A program made the position numbers and the translations under genes. The notes below the pieces were generated by a model that did not search any database, was not told the origin of the DNA, and worked only from the letters and a program-made list of their open reading frames with translations. Source: Chara braunii (Eukaryota; Streptophyta; Charophyceae; Charales; Characeae). From it: DNA of 22,207 bases. This document shows, one piece after another, positions 1-8,145 of this stretch. The DNA lies in contig BFEA01000744.1 of assembly GCA_003427395.1 (NCBI GenBank), positions 190,325 through 212,531 on the forward strand. The letters are read 5' to 3'. Position 1 is the stretch's first letter. Each line of letters starts with the position of its first letter.

Positions 1-70
<70 letters not shown>
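1..70. repeat. (GA)n microsatellite
   Basis: Nearly pure AG/GA dinucleotide run opening the window, so its true length is not known. Confidence 0.95.
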
Positions 71-72
<2 letters not shown>

Positions 73-420
73 TGACACGCAAGGTCGAGGGCATTGTGGC
101 GGCTTACTTTCCATCGTGGAGAGGATGGTAGTTTTCTTGTGTTAATGGACGCAGTACGGAAGCTGGGCTGTGCAGTGCGAGTCAATGAGGTATGCTTGCC
201 GAGAAGGGACATCCCTCTTTTTCTCTCGTTCGGGGAATGACCAGACCACCTCTTGTCAGTTTAGCGGTAGTTAGACGACAAAACTGCAAAGGGAATATTA
301 CTGGTAGCGTGGAGTTAAAACTGATTAGCCCAGCAAGACAAATGGTGTTACTGTTTCCCCCCCCCCCCCCCCCATGGATGCCATGGCTTTCGATCAATTC
401 GCCATGTCATTGATAAGTCC
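71..420. other. Non-coding stretch, no gene seen
   Basis: Open frames here (about 70 codons on either strand) have no recognisable domain and run through a 17-base C homopolymer near 357-373. I see no gene or RNA. Confidence 0.5.
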
Positions 421-528
421 TACCGTCTTCACCCGAATAGAACGCCTGGTCGTTATAGCCGTATTTGGTGCAATGTGCGGTCCAGGTACAGCTATGATGA
501 CCGGGCGTTCTATTCGCGTGAAACGGTA
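421..528. mobile_element. Foldback MITE-like element, copy A
   Basis: A 104-bp segment (423-526) flanked on both sides by TA. Its left arm starts CCGTCTTCACCCGAATAG. The reverse complement of its right arm starts CCGTTTCACGCGAATAG, and complementarity continues inward for about 45 bases, so most of the element can fold on itself. It is one of seven related copies in the window. TA flanks plus terminal inverted repeats suggest a Tc1/mariner-type (Stowaway-like) non-autonomous element. No coding capacity. Confidence 0.75.
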
Positions 529-550
529 ATGTTGAGTGCTACTTCGCTGA

Positions 551-582
<32 letters not shown>

Positions 583-847
583 AAAAAGAAAAAGAAAAAT
601 AATTGGGTGCCCTAGGGTTGTGCTCCCGCAGCCCCTCTCTCACAGCCAATGATTGAGAAGTCCTGGTGCCAGGTGTTCCCTTCATCACTGAAGCAACACA
701 ACTTTTCCAATTGCTCAATCAGTATCAATCCGCTAAGCTGTCCTCCTATTATCCCTCGACTATGGATGGCGGTCCATCTGGAGAGTGATAGTTGGCTCCT
801 ATGTGGTCGTAGTAATGCCCGTGTTCTCTATTTGAGATATATGATGA
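529..847. other. Non-coding stretch with CT repeat
   Basis: Contains a (CT)n run at about 553-582. The 87-codon frame beginning at 649 has no recognisable similarity. Nothing else is supported. Confidence 0.5.
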
Positions 848-979
848 CGACGTCGTTGCAAATCACTCTCTTCTTCTTCTTCTCCTTCTTCTCAGAAGGT
901 AGGGAGGTGTGATCGACGTCGTTGCAAATCACTCTCTTCTTCTTCTTCTTCTTCTTCTCAGAAGGTAGGGAGGTGTGAT
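848..979. repeat. Tandem duplication, 66-bp unit x2
   Basis: Units 848-913 and 914-979 are nearly identical. Each starts CGACGTCGTTGCAAATCAC, runs through a TTC-triplet tract and ends AGGGAGGTGTGAT. Confidence 0.9.
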
Positions 980-1230
980 CGGTGGGCCGCAAGGCGAGGG
1001 TTGTGTGGGAAGCCCCCTGAGGATGATCGGAGCGCAACCGATCGAAACGCGTCGGGGAATGTGCGCGTGAGCTGAGATGAGTATGCGCTGCTATGTATTG
1101 ATGAGCATTCGAAGCGTGTACGTAAGGCAGTTGGCCACTGTTCCCACTATTCTTCTTCTTTTTTTTAATCACTCTCATCTCTGTCCGTCTTTCGTCTCGA
1201 TTCAGAGTGGGAGCGAGGTCCTCGGTAATC
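980..1230. other. Non-coding stretch
   Basis: No recognisable gene or repeat family. The 200-codon minus-strand frame crossing it (828-1430) is a product of A/T homopolymers and the duplicated TTC tract. Confidence 0.45.
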
Positions 1231-1689
1231 GCGAGTTTGTATATATCAGTTTTTTTTTTTTTTTTTAATTGTATATCAGTTATTTGTTCCATTTCATTAT
1301 TCCTTTTTTTTTTCTTTTCAATGTGGACCGTTCCTTGCTTGATGCATGTGGTCCTCAACGTTGTCACCCACACCAATCTATGGCGGTAGGTACACTTTTT
1401 TTTTTTAGACCACCGTCTTCCCCCGAACATAACGCACCCTGGAAAGGAAAGTATACAAGGTATGCGAGTTTGTATATATCAGTTTTTTTTTTTTGTATAT
1501 CAGTTATTTGTTCCTTTTCATTATTCCTTTTTTTTTTCTTTTCAATGTGGACCATTCCTTGATTGATGCATGTGGTCCTCAACGACGTCACCCACACCAA
1601 TCTATGGCGGTAGGTACACTTTTTTTTTTTTAGACTACCGTCTTCCCCCGAACATAACGCACCCTGAAAAGTAAAGTATACAAGGTATG
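1231..1689. repeat. Tandem duplication, ~230-bp unit x2
   Basis: Unit 1 (1231-1463) and unit 2 (1464 to about 1689) both start GCGAGTTTGTATATATCAG and end GTATACAAGGTATG. Both contain T-runs and the left half of a foldback element. Only unit 2 continues into the element's right half, so the duplication breakpoint lies inside a pre-existing element. Confidence 0.9.
1411..1463. mobile_element. Foldback MITE-like element, truncated copy B
   Basis: Left arm only (ACCGTCTTCCCCCGAACATA and following bases), cut off where the second unit of the 230-bp tandem duplication begins. It matches copy C almost base for base. Confidence 0.7.
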
Positions 1690-1742
1690 TTTCCGGCCAG
1701 ATTCAGTCACAATGAGGGTGCGTTGTGTTCGGGGGAAGATGG
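1636..1742. mobile_element. Foldback MITE-like element, copy C
   Basis: Left arm after TA at 1636-1637 starts CCGTCTTCCCCCGAACATAA. The reverse complement of the right arm starts CCATCTTCCCCCGAACACAA. The right flank is GA, so the second TA is lost or never existed. With copies B and E it forms a subfamily sharing the inner segment around TTTCCGGCC. Confidence 0.75.
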
Positions 1743-1826
1743 GAGTTGAGTTTGTAAGTCTAGGTCAGCTTTCTTTTCTGCATTTGTCTTGTATATATAT
1801 ATCAGTGTAATCAGTGAGGGGATTCT

Positions 1827-1886
1827 GCAGATTGTTGAGGGTTCAGCCTCCTGATGAGTCGGTGAAACTCCGACGAAACAGTTTGT
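1827..1886 (+). ncRNA. Type III hammerhead ribozyme (complete)
   Basis: The sequence supports a full three-way junction. Stem III pairs 1827-1835 with 1878-1886 (9 bp, three G-U). The cleavage triplet is GUU at 1834-1836. Stem I is a hairpin, 1837-1840 with 1847-1850 (GAGG/CCUC), loop GUUCAG. The core CUGAUGA is 1851-1857. Stem II pairs 1858-1862 with 1870-1874 (GUCGG/CCGAC), loop UGAAACU. The second core segment GAAA is 1875-1878. All invariant hammerhead nucleotides are present, and cleavage is predicted after U1836. Being open at stem III makes it type III, the class known from plant retrozymes and viroid-like RNAs. U17 is permitted by the NUH rule but is less favourable than C17. Confidence 0.88.
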
Positions 1887-1960
1887 CACAGCCCCTCGTT
1901 TGTTGTCCTCTTCTCTCTCTGCCTACGGTTTACCGGGCAGTTCTGTTTGTGACGATATAT
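1887..1960 (+). repeat. Conserved block downstream of the hammerhead, copy 1
   Basis: Starts CACAGCCCCTCGTTTGTTG, runs through a CT-rich tract and GTTTACCGGGCAGTTCTG, and ends GTGACGATATAT. Near-identical copies lie at 19655-19727 and 19757-19832. The hammerhead core sits directly upstream here, and a hammerhead fragment sits directly upstream at 19641. This suggests that ribozyme and block belong to one mobile unit. Confidence 0.8.
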
Positions 1961-1987
1961 CACTATGTAGTTATAATTGGCAGGAGC

Positions 1988-2095
1988 TACAGTCTGCACC
2001 CGAATACAACGTACGGTCATTATAACTGAATTTAGACTAAAAAATGGCCCAATTCAGCTATAGTGAACGTACGTTGTATTCGGGGGAAGACTGTA
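1988..2095. mobile_element. Foldback MITE-like element, copy D
   Basis: A 104-bp element (1990-2093) with TA on both sides. Left arm CAGTCTGCACCCGAATACAA; reverse complement of right arm CAGTCTTCCCCCGAATACAA. The arms match over about 46 bases with roughly eight mismatches, leaving a loop of only about a dozen bases. This is the best foldback of the family here. Confidence 0.8.
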
Positions 2096-2129
2096 GTGTC
2101 AGGACCGGTTGGCTTCACTTTTGAATACT

Positions 2130-2206
2130 GGTTCACGGTTGCACTGGTAGAGGCATCTGGGCGTTATAGCCGAGGTCACGGGTTCGATTCCGTTCGGCCG
2201 TGGAAC
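2130..2206 (+). pseudogene. tRNA-like sequence / tRNA pseudogene
   Basis: Carries a perfect B-box core (GGTTCGATTCC, 2181-2191) and a D-loop-like GGTAGAG (2146-2152). The ends pair as GTTC-ACGG with CCGT-G-GAAC (one bulge). A T-arm (ACGG/CCGT), a three-pair D-stem (TGC/GCA) and an anticodon-like stem (TGGGC/GCCGA, one mismatch) can be drawn. The anticodon loop is only six bases and the T-stem is short, so it looks decayed. It could be a tRNA pseudogene or the head of a SINE. Confidence 0.45.
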
Positions 2207-2322
2207 GATCATGGGCTACAATGATGAACTTACAGACAGGAGCGAGTGTGTTGCTTCTTTTTCGTTCTTAATAAATCTTGTCCGTGATTCCGTACGCCAT
2301 ATTTCCGTCCGAGCAAGAGCTT

Positions 2323-2429
2323 CCGTCTTCCCTCGAGCATAACGTACCGTGATAATGAGTGCATACAAGCTATCTTTCCGGCCCGGTACAGGCATAATGA
2401 GCGTGCGTTGTGTTCGGGGGAAGAAGGTA
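2323..2429. mobile_element. Foldback MITE-like element, copy E
   Basis: A 105-bp element (2323-2427), left arm CCGTCTTCCCTCGAGCATAA, with TA only on the right. The inner segment CTTTCCGGCCCGGTACAG groups it with copies B and C. Confidence 0.72.
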
Positions 2430-2569
2430 GGGGTATGTGTGCAAGTTTCGTACTTAGATTTATTTGTAAATGCGACTGTTCGCGCCCAGTTTGTATGCTG
2501 TACATCTTTTTTCTTTTTATATGGGACTTGTCATCTGGGATCTGTTTTGTAGCCCCCTGTTCTGTATTA

Positions 2570-2715
2570 TTTGGCTGTTCCCTTCCTCTTTCCTTTGCCT
2601 CTTTGCCTTTGGCTGTGTGCAAGTGGGTCGATATGACACACGGAGGTGGGGGCAGCCGCCGCTCAACCTACATCCACGTGGGCGGCCTTGTACGCAAGAG
2701 GTTCTGAACAGGGGG
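2570..2715 (+). repeat. Dispersed exon-like repeat family 'GCAAGTGGG', copy 1
   Basis: A pyrimidine-rich tract leads into TGTGCAAGTGGGTCGATATG and a ~95-base conserved segment ending GAGGTTCTGAACAG. It aligns with 3980-4097 over its whole length and with the duplicated segments at 10200-10270 and 10390-10490 over the first part. The translated frame (VQVGRYDTRRWGQ) is also similar between copies, but no product is recognised. It could be a dispersed repeat or a captured exon with its intron end. Confidence 0.65.
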
Positions 2716-3300
2716 AGTTATAAGGAAGAAGATAAAAAACTGAATTCATTTTTCCTGGTTTTCTTGTCTTCTTTTTTTCTTTTTTTCGCATTTGCGCTCT
2801 GATATTCTTGTGACAATATTTTGTGACAATATATATTTTGTGACAATATATATTTTTTGAATGCTGTACATGGTCTCCTGTAAGTTTATTGTAGCAATCT
2901 TAAACCCTGGGTTGTCCTTAGTATGCCTTTGCCAAAAGTATGTGACGAGTATTTGCCTCTCAACCACACATGGGCGGCCTGCTGCTATATATTTGGGTGC
3001 GAGTCTGACAAAACAGTGGGTCGTAATTTCGCTATTTCGCTTTCTTTCACACATCCCGTGTTCTTTCGTGCCAGAATGGAAACAAAGAGGGAAAAATGGT
3101 TTCTAGTCTGCATGTCCTTATCTCTGTTTTCTTCTTCTTGGTGTTTTTTTTCCTAGCTCCTTCCTCCTTACGTTTGCGTGAGATTGTGGTCCTAGAAAGG
3201 AGGGTGCACTTCCTTTCTCTGTTTCACTTCTCCTTTTCTTCCCCCCCACCCCACCCTTCCTCTCTCTTTCTCTAAGGCGTTCGGAGCTTGTGTGTCTGTC
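2716..3300. other. Non-coding stretch with TGTGACAATATAT repeats
   Basis: Three tandem copies of TTTGTGACAATATATA lie at about 2808-2856. A decayed relative of the exon-like repeat (CTCAACCACACATGGGCGGC) lies near 2960. The rest is pyrimidine-rich and I recognise no gene. Confidence 0.5.
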
Positions 3301-3302
3301 GC

Positions 3303-3475
3303 TCATCTTCTACGTATCTATATCGATCTATCTGTCAATCTATATCTATGCATCTATGCATCTATGCATCTATGTATCTATGTATCTATATCGATCTATC
3401 TATCCGTCTATCTATGTATCTATGCATATATGTATTTATCTTTGTATCTATGTATCTATGTCTATCTATCTATGC
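3303..3475. repeat. (ATCT)n tetranucleotide microsatellite
   Basis: Imperfect TATC/ATCT repeats with interspersed TGCATC variants. They translate to Ile/Tyr/Leu/Ser-rich frames in all three + phases, which are not genes. Confidence 0.9.
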
Positions 3476-3558
3476 GGTGCGCCTTGGCTGTGGAATGCAT
3501 CATCTATGCCATAGCCATTATCAATCTATTGCGACTGCCGCCGTCTGTCCTGTAGGGT

Positions 3559-3593
3559 TCTCTTATACACATCTAGATGTGTATAAGAGACAG
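3559..3593. other. Nextera mosaic-end junction (library artefact)
   Basis: 3575-3593 is the complete 19-base Tn5/Nextera mosaic end AGATGTGTATAAGAGACAG. Bases 3559-3574 are 16 of the 19 bases of its reverse complement. This head-to-head arrangement is the circularisation junction of a Nextera mate-pair library. It makes the artefactual peptide YTHLDVYKRQ in the open frame ending at 3599. Flanking sequences may come from places far apart in the genome. Confidence 0.95.
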
Positions 3594-3792
3594 GTATGAT
3601 GCCGCACTGTGATGAATGTCCTGCCGTGTTTTTGACATGTGGACAACACGTCCTCTGTCAGGACTGTTTTGATGGGATGGTTCGTGCTAGCCGTCCTGCA
3701 GAATGCTGTGCTGGCGCAGCTCTCCTTGGGCATCCTTGTGAACATCCACATCATCCTCACCGTAGCTGTCCTATCTGCCGAGGTGGGGGCAG
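3594..3792 (+). CDS. RING-HC zinc-finger exon fragment
   Basis: The frame from 3596 encodes about 66 residues. Cysteine and histidine spacing fits a RING finger: C-x2-C (HCDEC), six residues, C-x2-H-x2-C-x2-C (CGQHVLCQDC), 33 residues, then C-x2-C (CPIC). The first gap is shorter than usual for the family. A good donor, CAG|GTAAAG at 3790-3796, suggests the exon ends at 3792; the frame stops shortly after it. RING domains usually recruit E2 enzymes for ubiquitin transfer, but no partner domain is visible. The left end abuts the adapter junction, so the exon may be truncated or mis-joined. A functional gene is not shown. Confidence 0.42.
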
Positions 3793-3795
3793 GTA

Positions 3796-3872
3796 AAGAG
3801 AAAAAGAAGAAAAGAAAAAGAGAAAAAAAGAAAAAAAGAAAAAAGAAAGAAAAAAAGAAAAAAAGAAAAAAG
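3796..3872. repeat. A-rich (GAAAAA)n tract
   Basis: Purine-only A/G tract following the RING exon donor site. Confidence 0.85.
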
Positions 3873-3979
3873 ATACGTTGATCTGTGGGATGTGTTATTT
3901 GCTTTGTGATAATTGGATTATCTTTCTTTCCCTATCTTTCTTTCCCTGTCAGGTTTGGTTTCCTCCTCCCCTTCTTTAC

Positions 3980-4097
3980 CTCTTTGCCTTTTGGCTGCGT
4001 GCAAGTGGGTCCTTGTGACACACGGGGATGGGGGCAGCCAGCGCTCAACCTGTCATCCACGTGGCTGGCCTTGTACGTAAGAGGTTATGAACAGGTG
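3980..4097 (+). repeat. Dispersed exon-like repeat family 'GCAAGTGGG', copy 2
   Basis: Aligns with 2600-2712 throughout: GCGTGCAAGTGGGTCCTTGT, ATGGGGGCAGCCAGCGCTCA, CACGTGGCTGGCCTTGTACG, GAGGTTATGAACAGG. It also has an upstream pyrimidine-rich run. Confidence 0.65.
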
Positions 4098-4181
4098 GAG
4101 CTTTCCTTACCTCCTTCCCTTTCCCTTTTTTCCTTTTCCTTTTTTCTTTTCCCTTTTTTGCGCTCTGATTCACAATGTGAC

Positions 4182-4280
4182 AATATATCTATCTATGACT
4201 ATCTATCTATCTGTCTATCTGTCTATCTGTCTATCCGTCTATGTCTATGTATGTCTATCTATTTGTTTATTTATATCCGT
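4182..4280. repeat. (ATCT)n microsatellite
   Basis: Starts within GTGACAATATATCTATC, the same junction seen in mirror arrangement at 19838-19890. Both microsatellites may therefore have grown from the same short seed. Confidence 0.85.
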
Positions 4281-4954
4281 CCATCGATATATCATCTTAG
4301 TTTGTAGCTCTGTGATAATAAGCATGCATAGCTTCCTGGGCGTAGAGTGGGGGTTTGAAGCGACCAGTATGTGATAATAAGCATGCATGATCTCCATGTT
4401 CGTTGGTTTTTGTTCTTAACAACAATATCTTTGCAGACCGTTCTCTATTTGCCCATTTGCCAATGGCTTACAAACAGATAAGGCACTGACTGGATTACTA
4501 CAGTAATTTGCCTCTTAGCAGTTAGTAATCCTCCTCAGCCGATTTGTGCAGACAGTGGTTGATTGGCCATCTGCGGGAACGAGAACGGTGGGGTTGATAT
4601 TTCAAATGTACAAATTCCCTGCCTTTCTTAGCGTTTCATAATCGTCACCAGTCGATGTCGATGGTGGGGTTGAGATTTCACACGCACAAATTCCCCCTCT
4701 TTCTGAGCTTTTCATAATCATGGCCAGTCGATGGGGTTGAGATGAAACAAGGCTGTCACAGCCCCCTGCTCATTTTCTAGATCGGTGTAAGCTGACCCTT
4801 ATCAGGTGGGGTTGCCACTGGAGTCGTGTCTTCATTTTTTCTCGATCGATTTTTTAAAAATTTATTTATTGTTTAAATACCGTATGGAAACGCCGGGTCA
4901 ATGACGTCTGTGCTAAGAAAGCAAATTTCAGGTCGGGTGGCGTTAAAAAAGACT
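4281..4954. other. Non-coding stretch with short tandem repeats
   Basis: Contains a direct repeat GTGATAATAAGCATGCAT (near 4311 and 4371) and a 76-bp tandem repeat starting GGTGGGGTTGA at 4587 and 4663, with a partial third unit near 4731. Bases 4744-4776 (GAAACAAGGCTGTCACAGCC) resemble the 3' half of the hammerhead plus the start of its downstream block, but no CUGAUGA core precedes them. No gene seen. Confidence 0.55.
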
Positions 4955-5047
4955 GTCCTTCACGACATCCGTTAATATTGGAACGATAAGGAGAAGGGTA
5001 ATTAGCAAATGGCCCCTGCGCAAAGATGACCCGCGTAAACAGAGAAG
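4955..5047 (+). pseudogene. U6 snRNA pseudogene
   Basis: Follows U6 almost end to end: GTCCTTCACGACATCC, TATTGGAACGATA, AATTAGCAAATGGCCCCTGC, GCGCAAAGATGACCCGCGTA. The ACAGAGA box is changed to AAGGAGA, and the 3' end has no terminator T-run, so it should not be functional. Downstream is G-rich rather than A-rich, so the retrotransposition hallmark seen at 18521-18617 is absent. Confidence 0.85.
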
Positions 5048-5064
5048 GGGAGGTGAGGCGAGGC

Positions 5065-5066
<2 letters not shown>

Positions 5067-5106
<40 letters not shown>
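5067..5106. repeat. G homopolymer, 40 bases
   Basis: Uninterrupted G-run (C-run on the other strand). G-quadruplex potential; length is likely uncertain in the assembly. Confidence 0.9.
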
Positions 5107-5108
<2 letters not shown>

Positions 5109-5330
5109 GGGGGGAGGCTTACGAGCGCATCTATCCTCTTGGCTGTGTGCGTCGTTCTCTCTTTTACTTGGAGTTCACTACGGTGAGATAATTTCTGACA
5201 ATCTCTAAGATGGGATGATTTCTTTCTCTTTTTTCAAAACTTTAAGATGGAAGAAAGAAAAGATTGCATGATTCTGGAGATCACTTCAAATGATATGATT
5301 TCTATAGCTTTTGTCTCGACAGGATTGTAT

Positions 5331-5538
5331 GGGTTTTCCTGATAGAGGAGTGTTATGTTTTTTCCTGATAGAGGAGTGTTATGTTTTTTCCTGATAGAGG
5401 AGTGTATGGTCTTTCCTGATAGAGAAGTGTGTGGTCTTTCCTGATAGAGAAGTGTATGGACTTTCCTGATAGAGGAGTGTGTGGACTTTGCTGATAGAGC
5501 AATGTATGGGTTTTCATGAGAGAGGAGTGTATGGGCTT
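5331..5538. repeat. Minisatellite, ~25-bp unit, about 8 copies
   Basis: Units of 25-26 bp with the core TTTCCTGATAGAGGAGTGT. Units abut directly. Because 25 is not a multiple of three, the long minus-strand frame (5234-5641) cycles through three peptide versions and is not coding. Confidence 0.9.
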
Positions 5539-5957
5539 CGATGATTTTATTCACTGGCCTGCATCCTGAAATAGAACAAGGGGGGAACAATTTTATGGTT
5601 GTTGGGATTGCTTTTCTAATTTGCCGCCAAGGACAGTACATCGAATATATTTATATATTTGCACCTGTGATCCACACACACACCTTCTTTTCTGCTCTTT
5701 TGCTTTTGACCGACCATACATGGTTATTCTTCAGTGATGGTGGAGACTGCTGTGATGAGAGCGCTCTCTTTGCCTCGATCAGGTATACTCCTTTTCATCC
5801 TTATTTTGCCTCTATCGTCTCTCCCCCCCCCCCCCCTCTTCAAGCTCATCATACTAACCAAGGCTTTTCGTCTCAGCCTTTATGTTTACACACGGATGTC
5901 TACCTCAGAAGTTAAGGTTTGGTCTTTTAGCAACGACGGCTAGCAGTGGTAGTAGAG
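5539..5957. other. Non-coding stretch, no gene seen
   Basis: A 124-codon + frame (5541-5915) has no recognisable domain and crosses a C-run. Nothing supported. Confidence 0.5.
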
Positions 5958-6063
5958 TATCGTCTTCACCTGAATAGAACGCCCCCGGTCATAATAGCTG
6001 TATTTGGGGCAACTTTCACTCCACATGCAGCGATAATGACCGGGCGTTTGGGTGAAGACGGTA
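5958..6063. mobile_element. Foldback MITE-like element, copy F
   Basis: A 102-bp element (5960-6061) with TA on both sides. Left arm TCGTCTTCACCTGAATAGAA; reverse complement of right arm CCGTCTTCACCCAAACGCCC. The inner GGTCATAATAGCTGTATTTG matches copies A and G. Confidence 0.75.
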
Positions 6064-6086
6064 GTAATAGCAGTAGTAGTAGTAGT

Positions 6087-6088
<2 letters not shown>

Positions 6089-6145
<57 letters not shown>
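6089..6145. repeat. T homopolymer, 57 bases
   Basis: Uninterrupted T-run just after AGT triplets adjoining foldback copy F. Confidence 0.9.
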
Positions 6146-6149
<4 letters not shown>

Positions 6150-6607
6150 AAAAGATGACCCCTTTTATTCTGGGGGGGTAACAGTCCGGTTACTTGTCAC
6201 CGGCAAGCAAATGTAAGCTGCTTTTCTCTGAACGGCAGCAGCAGTAGTAGGACGTGTTTTTTTTTTTTTTTTCCAGTAACGGTTTGTTTGTGATTCTGGC
6301 CATCGATCCTCGTATTCTACCGTCAGGAACGGAGAATATACGTAAGTGGAAACTCGGCCGATACGGGGGATTTTTTCACTTGTCCCCAACTTCTGGGCAG
6401 GCCCGAGGTAGGGTACTTTTTTTTTTTACCTGCCCCTCCACAAATTGGTGAGTAGGCTTTGTGGAGAGTAGGCCTGAGGCAGCTGCACAACCGCACATTC
6501 GTACTCGGAGAACTGTTTCGTGTGAAGCTGGGGGGAAAAAAAAACTCGTTGAAGTAATAACAGTTAAAGAAGACGAAAAAGCATGAAAAAGCTAGAGGAA
6601 GGTAAGG

Positions 6608-6638
<31 letters not shown>

Positions 6639-6690
6639 ATACGCTTCAGGCTCGAGAATCTGCATAGCTGCGCAACTGCACATGTTGTTT
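6146..6690. other. Non-coding stretch
   Basis: Several T- and A-runs. No gene, RNA or repeat family recognised. Confidence 0.45.
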
Positions 6691-6998
6691 TCCACCGGGC
6701 CGCCCGAGTCATCTTGTTTTCCCGGGCGGCCCGGACGTGCAAGGAACCGGGAATGTCCCGGCAAAAAAAAAAAAAAAATCTGAAAAGAACCTATGTTGTG
6801 CAGAAAAATAAACTGAACAACTTTTGCCTCTAGCTTACAGGAAAAATAAAAGAAGAAAAGAAAACCAGGAAAAATGTTGTGCAGAAAAATAAACATCGAA
6901 TTTCTTTACAAAATAAAAATAATTATTTTTGATTTTCTTTTTATTTTCTTTTTTTTGGCCCGGCCGTGCAAGTGGTCCCGGGCCACTCTGGTAGCCGA
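6691..6998. mobile_element. Foldback family II element, copy 1
   Basis: Shares ordered blocks with 17939-18296: CCCGGGCGGCCCGGACGTGC near the left, GCAGAAAAATAAACTGAACA in the middle (a partial second copy follows at about 6877), an A/T-rich part, then CCGGGCCACTCTGGTAGCC on the right. No coding capacity. The two copies have diverged considerably. Confidence 0.6.
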
Positions 6999-7540
6999 GT
7001 TTTGTATAAAATAAAAAACGTTTTTATCTTTTTCCCCTTGGATTTGGCTACGAATGTCGAGATGGTCCTCAGCCAAAATATTTTTGTATCGCAATGCTGC
7101 ACAACATATCTGTTTTTCAGATTTTTAAAATTTTTTTGAAGTCGCATTTTTTTTTGGGTTGGGGGTGGGGGGATGGATCCAGACATTTTTTTGGACCGGA
7201 CACCAGGACCGGACATCCAGACCCAGACCATCTGCACTGCGCTCCGCTCATCCGGATCGTGACCACACTTTTTAGTGGTAGTTCACTTTACACCTCAGTG
7301 TCTGGTCAACGGACCGCAATAGTTCGATTGCAGCTTTTTTCTGTGTAACGTAGTGGAGATGGGAGGGGTAGAAAGAGAGTGCCTGCAACTTCCTTTCTTC
7401 TGTGCGGTGTACAATTTACCTGCATTCGTCAGCAGCTTTGTCGCATGGCTACCTATGGTTTGATGGTGGCTGCACCACTCTGACTCAGTAGCGCTACCAT
7501 CCTTCCGAACGCCGAATTCTCGACCGCAATGACATGGGGC
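6999..7540. other. Non-coding stretch, no gene seen
   Basis: Open frames on both strands have no recognisable domain, and I see no RNA gene. Confidence 0.45.
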
Positions 7541-7635
7541 AGGGGTTGATGAGCAGAGGGGTTGATGAGCTGAGGGGTTTGATGTGCAGAGAGGTTGATG
7601 TGCAGAGGGGTCGATGGGCAGAGGGGTTGATGGGC
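7541..7635. repeat. Minisatellite, ~17-18-bp unit, about 6 copies
   Basis: Units of the type GATGAGCAGAGGGGTT with GATGTGCAGA and GATGGGCAGA variants. The minus-strand Ser/Pro/His-rich frames over it come from the repeat. Confidence 0.85.
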
Positions 7636-7848
7636 ACGGAAGAGTGCACACGGCCAAAAGAGACAAAAGCAGACCAATTCGTCTAACATTCGCCCACCAG
7701 TCGAGAGGCTGAAGGGCCAGTTGCAAAATCCTCGCTTGATGCCAAAGCTGTTGTGGGTAGAAGTCAGTTGCTCGGAGTGGGCACGTAGAAACAATTGCCC
7801 TAAAACTGAGTACCTGAGGTCAACATATTGTCACTGAATGTGTTTTGG

Positions 7849-7927
7849 TGCATCGCCTCACTCCATGAAGCGTATGTGTCAAGATAGGTAGTTGATGCAT
7901 CGCCTCACTCCACGAAGTGTATGTGTT
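7849..7927. repeat. Direct repeat, ~32 bp x2
   Basis: TGCATCGCCTCACTCCATGA at 7849 recurs with two changes at 7896, separated by about 15 bases. Confidence 0.8.
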
Positions 7928-8004
7928 GACTTAGGCGTTCACATGTCCATCGAGAATGTGGAAAGGAGCTGTAAGGTAGTGTTTTGCCGGCCTTCCATCT
8001 ATAT

Positions 8005-8145
8005 AGGCGCTCCTGTCGTAGGGGGGTGCTGATGTTTGTGATGATTGTGATGGTTTGAATGTTTATATCAGCACTTCTGTTGTAGGGGGTGCTGATTGTC
8101 ATGATGATGAGGATGATGATGATGGTGATGATGGTGATGATGACT
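8005..8145. repeat. GTAGGGGGTGCTGAT repeat and (GAT)n microsatellite
   Basis: GTAGGGGGTGCTGAT occurs near 8018 and 8082, followed by a GAT/GGT triplet run to about 8143. Confidence 0.8.

Noticed and set aside
828-1430. 200-codon minus-strand frame
   Set aside because: Lys-rich strings come from T-homopolymers and a duplicated TTC tract. No domain.
1851-1900. Reading the ribozyme as a type I hammerhead with a minimal stem III (ACA/UGU) and cleavage after GUC at 1887
   Set aside because: The flanking strands that would form stem I do not pair next to the core, whereas the type III reading gives clean stems I and III.
3288-3599. Open frame ending in YTHLDVYKRQ
   Set aside because: It is a microsatellite translation running into the mosaic-end adapter.
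5331-5538. Possible CRISPR-like array
   Set aside because: The ~25-bp units abut without unique spacers and the context is eukaryotic. It is a minisatellite.
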